The position numbers and the translations under genes are program-made. Under the pieces are notes generated by a model. The model worked only from the letters and a program-made list of their open reading frames with translations, ran no database searches and had not been told where the DNA came from. DNA of 52,824 nucleotides, from NCBI GenBank assembly GCA_018267675.1, contig JAFDYA010000059.1:1-52824 (forward strand), given 5' to 3'. The DNA comes from Bacteroidota bacterium. Its GTDB lineage: Bacteria; Bacteroidota; Bacteroidia; Chitinophagales; Chitinophagaceae. Every line of letters starts with the position of its first letter. The stretch's first letter is position 1. Of this stretch, positions 18,064-26,562 are shown one piece after another.

Positions 18064-19845
18064 ATGCGCCTATTCTCATTTTGTACAGTTATGTTGCTCT
18101 TGTTTCAAGTGAGCTTGCTTCGTGCGCAAAGATATTCGCTGTTACTCCATTGCTTCGATAGCTCGGGTGTTCTCCCGCCTGAAATGTCGTCCCTTGCTCG
18201 TGAATACAAAAACCAAAATAGCGCCCGTCAGGCCTTAAATGATTTGATCTTCGAACTTCAGGAAAAGGGGTACCTGGAAGCATCGGTGGATAGTCTTCAT
18301 CTAAGCGATCAAACCCTTGATGCATGCATTCACTTGGGACAAAAGTGGCGCTGGGCAAAGATTTCATTAAAACAGGTACCCATAAACGTACTAGTCGGCA
18401 CCGGCATAAATGAATTGCAATACTCCGGTACCGAGCTACGTCCTAGGAGCGTAGCCAAACTTTGTGAACATATATTAAATTGGTGCGAAAACAATGGTTT
18501 CCCATTTGCCCGTGTACAGCTCGATAGCGTAAATCTTTCAGGGAAAGATGGAATCATTGCGCAATTAATGGTGGAGCCTAACCAGATAAGAACCATTGAC
18601 TCTATTATCTTAGAAGGGAATGCTCGTCTTGACAAAGTCTATCTCGGACAACTATTGGACATTCGGGAAGCCAGCCTTTACCAGGAATACAAACTTCAAA
18701 GCATCCAACAAAAACTCAACAATCTCTCATTCTTAGACCCTAGCAGCAGTTGGCACATCACTTTTGGGCGATACCACACCAAGCTTTACCTCAACCTGAA
18801 GGAGCGGCGCGCCAATCAACTCAATGCCCTAATCGGCTTGCAACCCAACACCGGCGGATCGGATAAATTCCTGCTTACTGCAGATGTCCAAGCCGCATTC
18901 CAGAATATCCTTGGCCGTGGCGAGGCGCTGTCCTTCTCCTACCAAAAACTACAAGAAGCTAGTCCTCGTATTAAGGCAGCGGCACAATACCCCTACCTGC
19001 TCCGCACCCCGATTGGGGTTGATTCTCGATTTGATCTATACTTCAATGGCACCTCTTTCCGCAAAACAAGTTTAGACATCGGCGGTAGCTACCTCCTGAG
19101 CGCACAAAACACCTTGCGCATCTATTACCAAAATATCAACTCCCGCATCATCAATCCGGATACTGCCTATATCCTAGCCAATCACCGACTACCGGAAGTT
19201 CTGGACTTAACGGCAAATGGACTAGGGCTTTCCGTGCAAACCGAACAAACGGACTATAAATTCAACCCACGTCGAGGATATAACCTAAGTGTTAGCGGTA
19301 TCGCGTTTAAACGAAACATCATTAAAAACGACGGTATCACCGGCATCAAAGATGGGAGCGGCTTTGACTATGCTACGCTCTATGATAGCCTATCCATCCC
19401 TAAATATCAATTTCAACTAACGGCACAACTCAATAAATTTTGGCCAATAACCGACAATCTCGTCCTTAAACTGGGATATGCCGGAGCATGGATCAGTGGG
19501 GAAAAGCTTTATCAAAATGAGCTTTATCAAATCGGCGGAATGAAGCTCCTTCGCGGCTTTGATGAAGAGAGCATATTTGCGAACCAATACCATTTACTCA
19601 ACGGCGAACTCCGATTTCTTTTTTCACGCAACTCAAACTTCTACTGCTTTAGCGATAATGCTTGGGTACAGACGACCATCAATGGATTTAGCAAAGAAGG
19701 CTGGTACCATGGCTTCGGAATTGGCACACAACTAGAAGTGAAAAATGGGCAATTCAACATTGCATACGCCCTGGGTAAAGCCCCGAACTCCCCAATACTT
19801 TTCCGACAAAGTAAGATTCACGTTGGGTATGTCGCTTACTTTTAG
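18064..19845 (+). CDS. BamA/TamA-like (Omp85 superfamily) outer membrane protein
   Basis: This 593-residue protein has a signal peptide, MRLFSFCTVMLLLFQVSLLRAQ. Two to three POTRA-like beta-alpha domains follow to about residue 240, for example IDSIILEGNARLDKVYLGQLLDI. The C-terminal half is a beta-barrel with NALIGLQPNTGGSDKF, ILGRGEALSFSYQKL and the late LLRGFDEESIFANQYHLLNGELRF block. That last block corresponds to the conserved VRGF segment of Omp85 barrels, here LRGF. It probably inserts or moves proteins or lipids at the outer membrane. It is not the main BamA, which is longer with five POTRA domains. The frame opens at 17962, but the ATG at 18064 starts the signal peptide. Confidence 0.85.
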   Translation: MRLFSFCTVMLLLFQVSLLRAQRYSLLLHCFDSSGVLPPEMSSLAREYKNQNSARQALNDLIFELQEKGYLEASVDSLHLSDQTLDACIHLGQKWRWAKISLKQVPINVLVGTGINELQYSGTELRPRSVAKLCEHILNWCENNGFPFARVQLDSVNLSGKDGIIAQLMVEPNQIRTIDSIILEGNARLDKVYLGQLLDIREASLYQEYKLQSIQQKLNNLSFLDPSSSWHITFGRYHTKLYLNLKERRANQLNALIGLQPNTGGSDKFLLTADVQAAFQNILGRGEALSFSYQKLQEASPRIKAAAQYPYLLRTPIGVDSRFDLYFNGTSFRKTSLDIGGSYLLSAQNTLRIYYQNINSRIINPDTAYILANHRLPEVLDLTANGLGLSVQTEQTDYKFNPRRGYNLSVSGIAFKRNIIKNDGITGIKDGSGFDYATLYDSLSIPKYQFQLTAQLNKFWPITDNLVLKLGYAGAWISGEKLYQNELYQIGGMKLLRGFDEESIFANQYHLLNGELRFLFSRNSNFYCFSDNAWVQTTINGFSKEGWYHGFGIGTQLEVKNGQFNIAYALGKAPNSPILFRQSKIHVGYVAYF

Positions 19846-19900
19846 GACTTGTTGAAACATCAGCAAGACTTTGGAAAAATTCACGTCTATTCCCTCCGAC

Positions 19901-20833
19901 TCACATCCGACCACTTTCGTAGGAAATCCCTTTAAAATAGGCTACATCCTCTCGGAGTTTTTTGCGTTGAATCATTTGTTGGATAAATGCGGTGAGCGAA
20001 CTTATCGGGGAAAGGATAAAAATTGCAACGATCAACAAGCGCTTAAATGCTTTCACCCGCCCCAAGCGCTCGGGCGCTCCGGACGGCCCTTTTTCTTTTA
20101 TGTACTTAGCCCAAAAACGGAAGTTTTTAATCCCTCGTTGCTCCAAAATAATCAGTCCGGCATTTAGCTTCACAGCATCAAGCAAGCAAAGCTGCGCATG
20201 AAGACTATCCATCCCTTCCTTAGATTGTAATGCCGCTAAAATCGGTTGGCCAAATCGCCGCGCCGCATTGATATCAGCTTGTTGCACCCCCGCTTCCGGC
20301 AACCAAGTTCCGGCCTCTTTCTTCCCCTTAAAGGCCCAGCGAATAATGGTAAGTATGGATACTAGATTGGTATTTGAATCCTCAAACACCAAGTTACCAA
20401 TTTGCTTTGCTCCAAATCGATGAAAATGTGCTTTCACTTTCTCGCCCGCATTGAGCCACATATTCCTACTGCCCACCACTGTGAGTACCTGCTTTCCGGT
20501 TAAAATGCGCGCATCATCACTTTGCAAGAACGAGCTAATCGGCAACGAAGGGTGTAAAAACCAGGGCTGCCATCCAAAAATCACCAAATCAAAATCCTGG
20601 CTGAAAAGTGCCCTATCTATCGGCTGGAGCGGTATTGATTCTTGATACACACATTCCGGCATAAGGTCAAAGAAATGATTAACCTTCCAGGGCAATGGAT
20701 AGGAACAGCTAGGCTGGATTGCTGCAAAGACAACTTGAGCTAGGGGCGAAATATCCTTTAAAACACTGTCCAATATCTGCCGAAGCTGTCCGGACTGTGA
20801 ATAATAAAGAACTAGGATTTTTGGAGTGTTCAT
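19901..20833 (-). CDS. darA: DarA-like dialkylresorcinol condensing enzyme
   Basis: This 310-residue protein has an N-terminal flavodoxin-like fold with LYYSQSGQLRQI at about 8-19, the usual phosphate-binding loop position. LVIFGWQPWFLHPSLPIS and VLTVVGSRNMWLNAGE blocks follow. These match DarA, which with DarB joins two fatty-acid-derived units and forms the resorcinol ring of dialkylresorcinols, the core of flexirubin pigments. The C-terminal part has a hydrophobic stretch (LLIVAIFILSPISSLTAF). The start lies seven bases after the end of darB, so the two genes form an operon. Other flexirubin genes are not nearby. The assignment rests on family recall and the diagnostic darB neighbour. Confidence 0.82.
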   Translation of the reverse strand: MNTPKILVLYYSQSGQLRQILDSVLKDISPLAQVVFAAIQPSCSYPLPWKVNHFFDLMPECVYQESIPLQPIDRALFSQDFDLVIFGWQPWFLHPSLPISSFLQSDDARILTGKQVLTVVGSRNMWLNAGEKVKAHFHRFGAKQIGNLVFEDSNTNLVSILTIIRWAFKGKKEAGTWLPEAGVQQADINAARRFGQPILAALQSKEGMDSLHAQLCLLDAVKLNAGLIILEQRGIKNFRFWAKYIKEKGPSGAPERLGRVKAFKRLLIVAIFILSPISSLTAFIQQMIQRKKLREDVAYFKGISYESGRM

Positions 20834-20840
20834 TGATAGA

Positions 20841-21974
20841 TTATACTACGGTGAGGTAGATATAGGCATAGGTAAACCGAGCACTTTCTGGCACCATCAC
20901 CAATAATCTATCTCCAACTTTCAGCATCCCATTATGGAACAACTCCTCCAACATCACATAGGCCGAGGCACTGCCTATATTCCCAACTTTAGTCAGGTTA
21001 TAAAACCACTTCTCATAAGGGATCTCCAGGCCAATCTTTGCTTGATAATCGTATATCTGTTGTTTAAAAAACTCGCTGGACATATGCGGGAGATAGTAGT
21101 CCACTTCTTCGGGCTTCAAGTTGTGTTTCTTAATCACTTCTTCAAGAAACATACCACCCCGAGGCACCACATTCTCGCCCAGCAGCCGCGTATCTTGCTT
21201 GTAGGCAAAGACACTTTGTTGTTCCCAATCATGAACGTTTAAATCGCCAAAGCCGATGATCGTCCCGTCTTCGTTCTTCATTGCTCCTGCATACATGCAG
21301 GTCTCCAGAACATTGGCATAGGAGGTCGTCTCAATCCACTCAATACGCAAAGACAATCCATTATCGTTGGGTTTTGGTTCCAACAATGCTGCACCAGCTC
21401 CATCGCTAAGCATCCAGCGCAAAAAATCTTTCTCAAATGCAATGAATGGATTCCCCTCAATATCTTTCCATGACTCGGCTTCGGCTTCATATCGCGAAGC
21501 ATTGATCATAGCTGATGTCCGCTCCGACCCAACCGCTACTGCACATTGCGCAGTACCTGCCGCGGTTGCTAAATAGGCATATTTCAAGGCTTGAATAGAG
21601 GAGGCACAGGCTCCGGACACGGATACAATTTCTAGATTATGAATACCCAACTCTCCATGAATAATTGCAGCATGTGAGGGCAACAATTGCTCCGGGGATG
21701 AAGTGCCCGCTGCTAACAAATCCATCTTTTCAATAGGATGCTGATCATCAAACAAAGACTTAACGGCTAATGCCGCCATCTGGGTGTTGGTATGGGTGCG
21801 TTGCCCATCTTTCAATGCGTAGTAGCGCGTCTTAATACCATTATTCCTCAAGACTATACCCCGCGCCCGAGAGGGCTTACCGGCCACCATGCCCAGCACT
21901 TGTTCCATCTCTTCATTACTAACAGGATTATTTGGAAAAAACTTTGATAAACGCGTGATATATACAGCTTCCAT
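20841..21974 (-). CDS. darB: DarB-like beta-ketoacyl synthase III
   Basis: This 377-residue thiolase-fold protein is a KAS III type enzyme with Cys123 in VSVSGACASSIQALKYA and a late YYLPHMSSEFF segment replacing the usual His-Gln-Ala-Asn block. GNIGSASAYVMLEEL supplies the Asn-Gly region. This divergent pattern and the directly following darA gene identify it as DarB, which condenses a beta-ketoacyl thioester with a second acyl unit in dialkylresorcinol synthesis. The frame opens at 22061, but the ATG at 21974 gives MEAVYITRLSKFFPNNPV, the normal start. On the minus strand a TATTTTTG -7 box (22005-22012) precedes it. Confidence 0.85.
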   Translation of the reverse strand: MEAVYITRLSKFFPNNPVSNEEMEQVLGMVAGKPSRARGIVLRNNGIKTRYYALKDGQRTHTNTQMAALAVKSLFDDQHPIEKMDLLAAGTSSPEQLLPSHAAIIHGELGIHNLEIVSVSGACASSIQALKYAYLATAAGTAQCAVAVGSERTSAMINASRYEAEAESWKDIEGNPFIAFEKDFLRWMLSDGAGAALLEPKPNDNGLSLRIEWIETTSYANVLETCMYAGAMKNEDGTIIGFGDLNVHDWEQQSVFAYKQDTRLLGENVVPRGGMFLEEVIKKHNLKPEEVDYYLPHMSSEFFKQQIYDYQAKIGLEIPYEKWFYNLTKVGNIGSASAYVMLEELFHNGMLKVGDRLLVMVPESARFTYAYIYLTVV

Positions 21975-22004
21975 CGGGTAGGGATCGTCAAAAAAATGAA
22001 TGGG

Positions 22005-22012
22005 CAAAAATA
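22005..22012 (-). promoter_or_regulatory. -7 promoter box for the darB-darA operon
   Basis: TATTTTTG on the minus strand matches TAnnTTTG, 30 bases before the darB ATG. No good -33 TTTG is visible at 19-21 bases. Confidence 0.4.
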
Positions 22013-22193
22013 GCAGAAATAAAATAGGGCTTCGTAGGGGAAAAGTGGTATTTCTGCACAATGCTAATGATAAAGCACCATTAATAAAAGCCGACTAGCA
22101 CACATTTTAAGCCTATATCCCCCTTGCAAAATGAGCACATTTACAAATCCTTGCTAGTCAAAAACAAACCTTTGCATCTTTGCATTTCCAATC

Positions 22194-23234
22194 ATGGCAA
22201 TCCATCAGCTGAATATTGACGATTTCCTAAATCAGGCAGATTCCTATCCTGTATTAGACGTGCGTAGCCCCGCTGAATTTGCACATGCCCATATTCCAAA
22301 CGCTCATTCTTTTCCCATTTTCTCGAATGAAGAACGCGCCGAAATCGGAACAGCCTACAAACAATGCTCCCGTGAAGCCGCAATAAAAATTGGTTTTAAA
22401 GCCTTTGGATCTCGACTAAACGACTATGTGGAAGCTGCTGAGAAAATATGCTCCAGAAACAACAAAGAAATCTTAGTGTATTGCTGGCGTGGCGGCATGA
22501 GAAGCAGTGCCATGGCTTGGTTGCTAGACTTCTATGGTTTTGAAGTGGGGCTATTGGACGGGGGCTATAAATCCTATAGAAATACTGTATTGAAAAGCTT
22601 TGAAAAAAGCTATCCCTTCCTGGTTCTCGGTGGAAAAACGGGATCCGGCAAGACAGACATCCTTAAGGAACTAGCTAAAAAAGGATACGCAGTTTTGGAT
22701 TTGGAGGACCTTGCATGCCATAAAGGTTCCGCCTTTGGCGATATTCCCGGACGCAAGCAACCCGGTCAAGAACAATTTGAAAATATGCTCCATCAGGCAC
22801 TCCGGAAACTCACACTGGAGCAACCTTCAACAATTTTCGTTGAAGACGAAAGCCAACGCATTGGCCAAGTAAACCTTCCCGGCAGCCTTTATCAACGTAT
22901 CCGAAATGGCCGACAATTGTATCTCGATATCCCCTTCGCAGCACGCTTGGAATATATCCTGCAAGACTACGCATCTGTACCTACTGCTGAGCTGATTGCA
23001 GCAATACTTCGTATTAAAAAGAGACTGGGACCATTAGAAAGTAAAACGGCTATTAATTACCTTTTAGAGGATGATAAGCAGGCTTGCTTTGATATTTTAC
23101 TCCAATACTACGACAAGCAATACACAAAGTCTTTGGCCAACAGAGCAATCCAATTGGATATTATCCTGCTCGAAAAAGTACACACAGAAACCAATACCAA
23201 TCACATTCTGGACAGACTAGCACAACAATCATGA
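22194..23234 (+). CDS. mnmH: tRNA 2-selenouridine synthase MnmH (SelU)
   Basis: MnmH replaces sulfur with selenium at 2-thiouridine 34 of tRNAs for Lys, Glu and Gln, by way of a geranylated intermediate. The 346-residue protein has an N-terminal rhodanese domain with catalytic Cys97 in LVYCWRGGMRSSAMAWLL. A P-loop domain follows with GGKTGSGKT at 146-154, then LDLEDLACHKGSAFG and a FVEDESQRIG-like Walker B region. Length is typical. Its stop overlaps the selD start (ATGA at 23231-23234), so the two are translationally coupled. A CATCTTTG box at 22175-22182 may be its -7 element. The enzyme uses the selenophosphate made by SelD. Confidence 0.95.
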   Translation: MAIHQLNIDDFLNQADSYPVLDVRSPAEFAHAHIPNAHSFPIFSNEERAEIGTAYKQCSREAAIKIGFKAFGSRLNDYVEAAEKICSRNNKEILVYCWRGGMRSSAMAWLLDFYGFEVGLLDGGYKSYRNTVLKSFEKSYPFLVLGGKTGSGKTDILKELAKKGYAVLDLEDLACHKGSAFGDIPGRKQPGQEQFENMLHQALRKLTLEQPSTIFVEDESQRIGQVNLPGSLYQRIRNGRQLYLDIPFAARLEYILQDYASVPTAELIAAILRIKKRLGPLESKTAINYLLEDDKQACFDILLQYYDKQYTKSLANRAIQLDIILLEKVHTETNTNHILDRLAQQS

Positions 23235-24304
23235 GCACCACCGAACATCCCGAAAAAGACCCCTCCCTTCTTACCCAATGGGCAAAGGCAACCGGCTGTA
23301 GCTGCAAAATAGCACCGACACAATTGAAGGAAATCTTACAATCCGGTTCGCCAAAATTTCAAGACAAGAAGTTGCTGGTGGGTAATGAGAACAACGACGA
23401 CGCAGCTGTATATGCGCTTGATGACACGACCGGCATCATCGCAACGACGGACTTCTTCACTCCGGTGGTTGATGACCCATACTATTTCGGGAAAATAGCT
23501 GCTGCTAATGCCTTGAGCGATGTCTATGCCATGGGGGGAAAACCCATCATGGCCTTGGCTGTTCTGGGTTGGCCGGTCGATACACTGCCTGCTGCATCCG
23601 CTGCTGCTGTCCTTGAAGGTGCGCGAAGTATTTGCACCGAAGCAGAAATCTCCCTCGCCGGCGGACATAGTATCCAATCCGCAGAGCCCTTCTTTGGTCT
23701 TACCGTCAACGGCTTGATTTGTCTAGAAAATCTAAAACAAAACAACACCGCCCAAGAAGGTGATCTACTCTTCCTCACCAAACCAATTGGCGTCGGACTC
23801 ATGACCACAGCAGCCAAACGGGGCGTACTTCCTGACGATGCAAAAAACAAACTACTCCTACAGTTGAGTCAACTGAATAGCATAGGTGCTACTGTCGCAA
23901 AAATTACAGGTGTACATGCAATGACGGATATTACCGGATTCGGTCTGCTCGGGCATTTGATAGAAATGGCAGAGAGTAGTCAACTTTCAGCACAACTCAA
24001 CTATACCAACATCCCCATCATCCCCATTGCTAAAGAATTGGCAGCACAACGTATCGTTCCGGATGCCACCTACCGGAATTGGAATAGCTATAGCAGCAAA
24101 GTAGCCTTCAGCCCGGGCGTGAATGTAATGGAAGCCTTCAACCTCCTTCCCGACCCGCAAACTAATGGCGGCCTTTTGATTGCCGTTGCACCAACTGCAG
24201 CGCAAGAATTGCAAGCACTACTCCAACAACATGGATACTCGGAGTACCTACAGCCGATTGGCACGGTGACCGCTAAAGCAGACAAAATCGTAACCGTGAA
24301 TTAA
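23231..24304 (+). CDS. selD: Selenide, water dikinase SelD
   Basis: SelD makes selenophosphate from selenide and ATP. The 357-residue protein has the active-site loop TGCSCKIAP with Cys23, Cys25 and Lys26; a cysteine, not selenocysteine, occupies the catalytic position. NNDDAAVYAL and TTDFFTPVVDDPY carry the metal-binding aspartates. The AIR-synthase-type fold continues to the C-terminal MTDITGFGLLGHL and TNGGLLIAV segments. Cotranslation with mnmH points to use in tRNA selenation. No selA, selB or tRNA-Sec gene is in the window. The gene ends four bases before the convergent M1 peptidase gene, with no hairpin between. Confidence 0.95.
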   Translation: MSTTEHPEKDPSLLTQWAKATGCSCKIAPTQLKEILQSGSPKFQDKKLLVGNENNDDAAVYALDDTTGIIATTDFFTPVVDDPYYFGKIAAANALSDVYAMGGKPIMALAVLGWPVDTLPAASAAAVLEGARSICTEAEISLAGGHSIQSAEPFFGLTVNGLICLENLKQNNTAQEGDLLFLTKPIGVGLMTTAAKRGVLPDDAKNKLLLQLSQLNSIGATVAKITGVHAMTDITGFGLLGHLIEMAESSQLSAQLNYTNIPIIPIAKELAAQRIVPDATYRNWNSYSSKVAFSPGVNVMEAFNLLPDPQTNGGLLIAVAPTAAQELQALLQQHGYSEYLQPIGTVTAKADKIVTVN

Positions 24305-24307
24305 TTC

Positions 24308-26176
24308 TCACTTCCGTACCAACTTATCCAATTTCACCTGAGTGAGCGGATGATAATTCTGCCGGTATTTACTATAGATTTCAGCAGCCAAACGCTGCTG
24401 GCCACTTGCCATCATCGCACCATACAAGGGCTCTAAAAACTTCTGACGACCAACAGAAGACAAGAATTTTTCCATGGCAGGATAAGCAACGCTATAATGA
24501 CGGTTTACCGCCATAATAAACCACAAGTCCGCGATTTCACTGTTGCCACTCTGCGTAAATTGAAACTGTTTATCCAACATTGCCATTTGTGCAACAGTAA
24601 GCTCTTTCGGCATCTTTCTTAAAAACTGAAGCCATTCATTTGTCGTCCATTCAGTAGTTGCCAAACTTGCCGGCGTTGCACCGGCTAAAAATTCTGCTCG
24701 CGCTGCATTCACCTTCACAAAGCGTACACTATCCGCTCGTGGCGCATTACTCGGAATTCCGGGACCATACACCCATTCATTGATTCTAATCTTACTGGCC
24801 AAGGTCGAATCTCCCTTTATCAAATGCTGATTGAGATAGTCCAAAAATTGCTCTGTTGTAATTGACTTGAAAGCATGAGCCGCAAAATATTCTTTTAAGA
24901 ATGGGTCAAACTTTTCTCGGCCAACCGCTTGTTCTATCAACTCCAAAAACAAAGAGCCTTTTTCGTATGGTATATCCGACAAACTTAAATCCGGATCCCG
25001 CCCATCAACAGCTCCCTTCAGCCAGGTATCCCGACTGTCTTTACCCAATTCTGTGACCTGCTCCTCCAAATCCTGAAAGCCTAATTCCCAAAGCATGTCC
25101 ACATACGTCCTACCTAACATGGCCTCGGTGATTCTTCGTTCAAAATAAACAGTAAACCCTTCATTCATCCAGATATCATTCCACGTTGCATTAGTCACCA
25201 AATTTCCACTCCAATTGTGCGCCAATTCATGCGCAATTAGATTGACTAAACTTCTATCCCCCGCTATAATCGTCGGCGTCGCAAATGTGAGTCTAGGATT
25301 TTCCATCCCGCCAATAGGGAATCCGGGTGGTAATATCAAAACATCATACCGCCCCCACCGATAAGGCCCATATAAGCCTTCAGCAGTCGTCACCATTTTC
25401 CCTACATCAGCCAACTCCCAACGCGCTCTGTCAATCATTGCAGGCTCCGCATATACACCCGTACGACTGTCAATAGCCCGAAACTGAATATCACCAACCG
25501 CTAGCGCCAACAAATATGCGGGTATCGGGTTCTCCATCCGGAAATGATATATTCCACTATCACTCACCTTCTGTGGATTCTCCGCACTCATCAAAGCCAT
25601 CAATCCCTTCGGAACTGTCACCCGCGCATCATACGTAAATCGTATCCCGGGGCCATCAGGACAAGGCACCCAAGAACGAGCATAAACACTTTCACTCTGG
25701 GTATATAGGAATGGATGCTTCTTAGTCAGAGTTTGCGTAGGGCTCAACCACTGCAAGGCCGTTGCACTATCAGAACTTGCATAGTAAACGCTTACCTCCT
25801 TGGTGGCAGGCAGTATAGGAATTCGCAACTGCTGGCCTAAATAAGGCACGCTAGGTCCAAAACTAAAACTACCCTTCTTCCCATCAACATAAACACTATC
25901 TACACTAAGCGCATAACTATCCAAACGCAAATCCTTTGCTGCTCCTCGATTCGATATCGCCCAAACCGCCTGTCCACTTATCTCCTTACGCTCAAAGGAA
26001 ACCGATACATCCAAATGCAAATGCTTAAAATCAATACTGTCGGCATTGCTCAATGTCTGAGTATCGCGAACCGAATTGGTATCAGTGTTTGTAATTTTCT
26101 CAGAATTGGTTGCTGTCCCGGACTGACAAGAACCGAAAAGAACCGTGGCTGTTAAAAAAACTAAGGCAGATTTCAT
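24308..26176 (-). CDS. M1-family zinc metallopeptidase, lipoprotein
   Basis: This 622-residue protein is an aminopeptidase of the M1 family, close to the leukotriene A4 hydrolase/aminopeptidase type. The zinc site is HELAH with H316 and H320, and the third ligand is E339 in MNEGF. E317 is the general base. The exopeptidase motif GGMEN is at 289-293, with PIGG just before. A signal peptide with lipobox LFGSC (Cys17) indicates a lipid-anchored protein facing the periplasm or the outside. The C-terminal helical domain is typical of LTA4H-like enzymes. It probably trims N-terminal residues from peptides. The gene is preceded by a 386-base gap holding a palindromic repeat. Confidence 0.93.
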   Translation of the reverse strand: MKSALVFLTATVLFGSCQSGTATNSEKITNTDTNSVRDTQTLSNADSIDFKHLHLDVSVSFERKEISGQAVWAISNRGAAKDLRLDSYALSVDSVYVDGKKGSFSFGPSVPYLGQQLRIPILPATKEVSVYYASSDSATALQWLSPTQTLTKKHPFLYTQSESVYARSWVPCPDGPGIRFTYDARVTVPKGLMALMSAENPQKVSDSGIYHFRMENPIPAYLLALAVGDIQFRAIDSRTGVYAEPAMIDRARWELADVGKMVTTAEGLYGPYRWGRYDVLILPPGFPIGGMENPRLTFATPTIIAGDRSLVNLIAHELAHNWSGNLVTNATWNDIWMNEGFTVYFERRITEAMLGRTYVDMLWELGFQDLEEQVTELGKDSRDTWLKGAVDGRDPDLSLSDIPYEKGSLFLELIEQAVGREKFDPFLKEYFAAHAFKSITTEQFLDYLNQHLIKGDSTLASKIRINEWVYGPGIPSNAPRADSVRFVKVNAARAEFLAGATPASLATTEWTTNEWLQFLRKMPKELTVAQMAMLDKQFQFTQSGNSEIADLWFIMAVNRHYSVAYPAMEKFLSSVGRQKFLEPLYGAMMASGQQRLAAEIYSKYRQNYHPLTQVKLDKLVRK

Positions 26177-26216
26177 GGGTGAAAGTTAGGCAGGTTGAAG
26201 GAATGGTATGGAGATG

Positions 26217-26271
26217 CTGCGCGAAGGCTCCAGCCTTCGCGCAGATATTTTGTAGCCTCTGGGCTACAAAA
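26217..26271. repeat. Composite palindromic repeat (two adjacent hairpins)
   Basis: Two perfect inverted repeats stand three bases apart. The first, 26217-26244, has a 13-base stem CTGCGCGAAGGCT with a two-base loop. The second, 26248-26271, has a 10-base stem TTTTGTAGCC with a four-base loop. The first stem is much richer in GC than its surroundings. The pair looks like a REP or small MITE-type element; it is not placed like a terminator alone, though it could stop transcription from the large operon. Confidence 0.75.
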
Positions 26272-26562
26272 AGAAAAATTCAAACCATAGCAAAAAGACA
26301 ATACTACCGAACACTTACAACTATCGAACCCTGATTAAGCACTAGGATTTATAATGAAATAAATTGAAACAAAATCGCTGAAATAATAGGATAAACGACT
26401 AGCGTACTATGCCCCGATGCAACAGAGTTTGATGCGCCGAAGTAGTCCATTACAAAATAGCTTCTGTAATAAAACCAGATTGAAAAATCAAGAAATCTCA
26501 CTCCACAGCGCGAAAGGCACCCACAAATTCGTATCACACAACAAAAGCAACAAACCTGAAGG
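26272..26562. other. Gene-free stretch between the palindromic repeat and the large operon
   Basis: This 291-base AT-rich stretch holds no convincing gene on either strand. Short frames occur but lack family character or a start context. No clear terminator for the large operon is seen. Confidence 0.6.
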
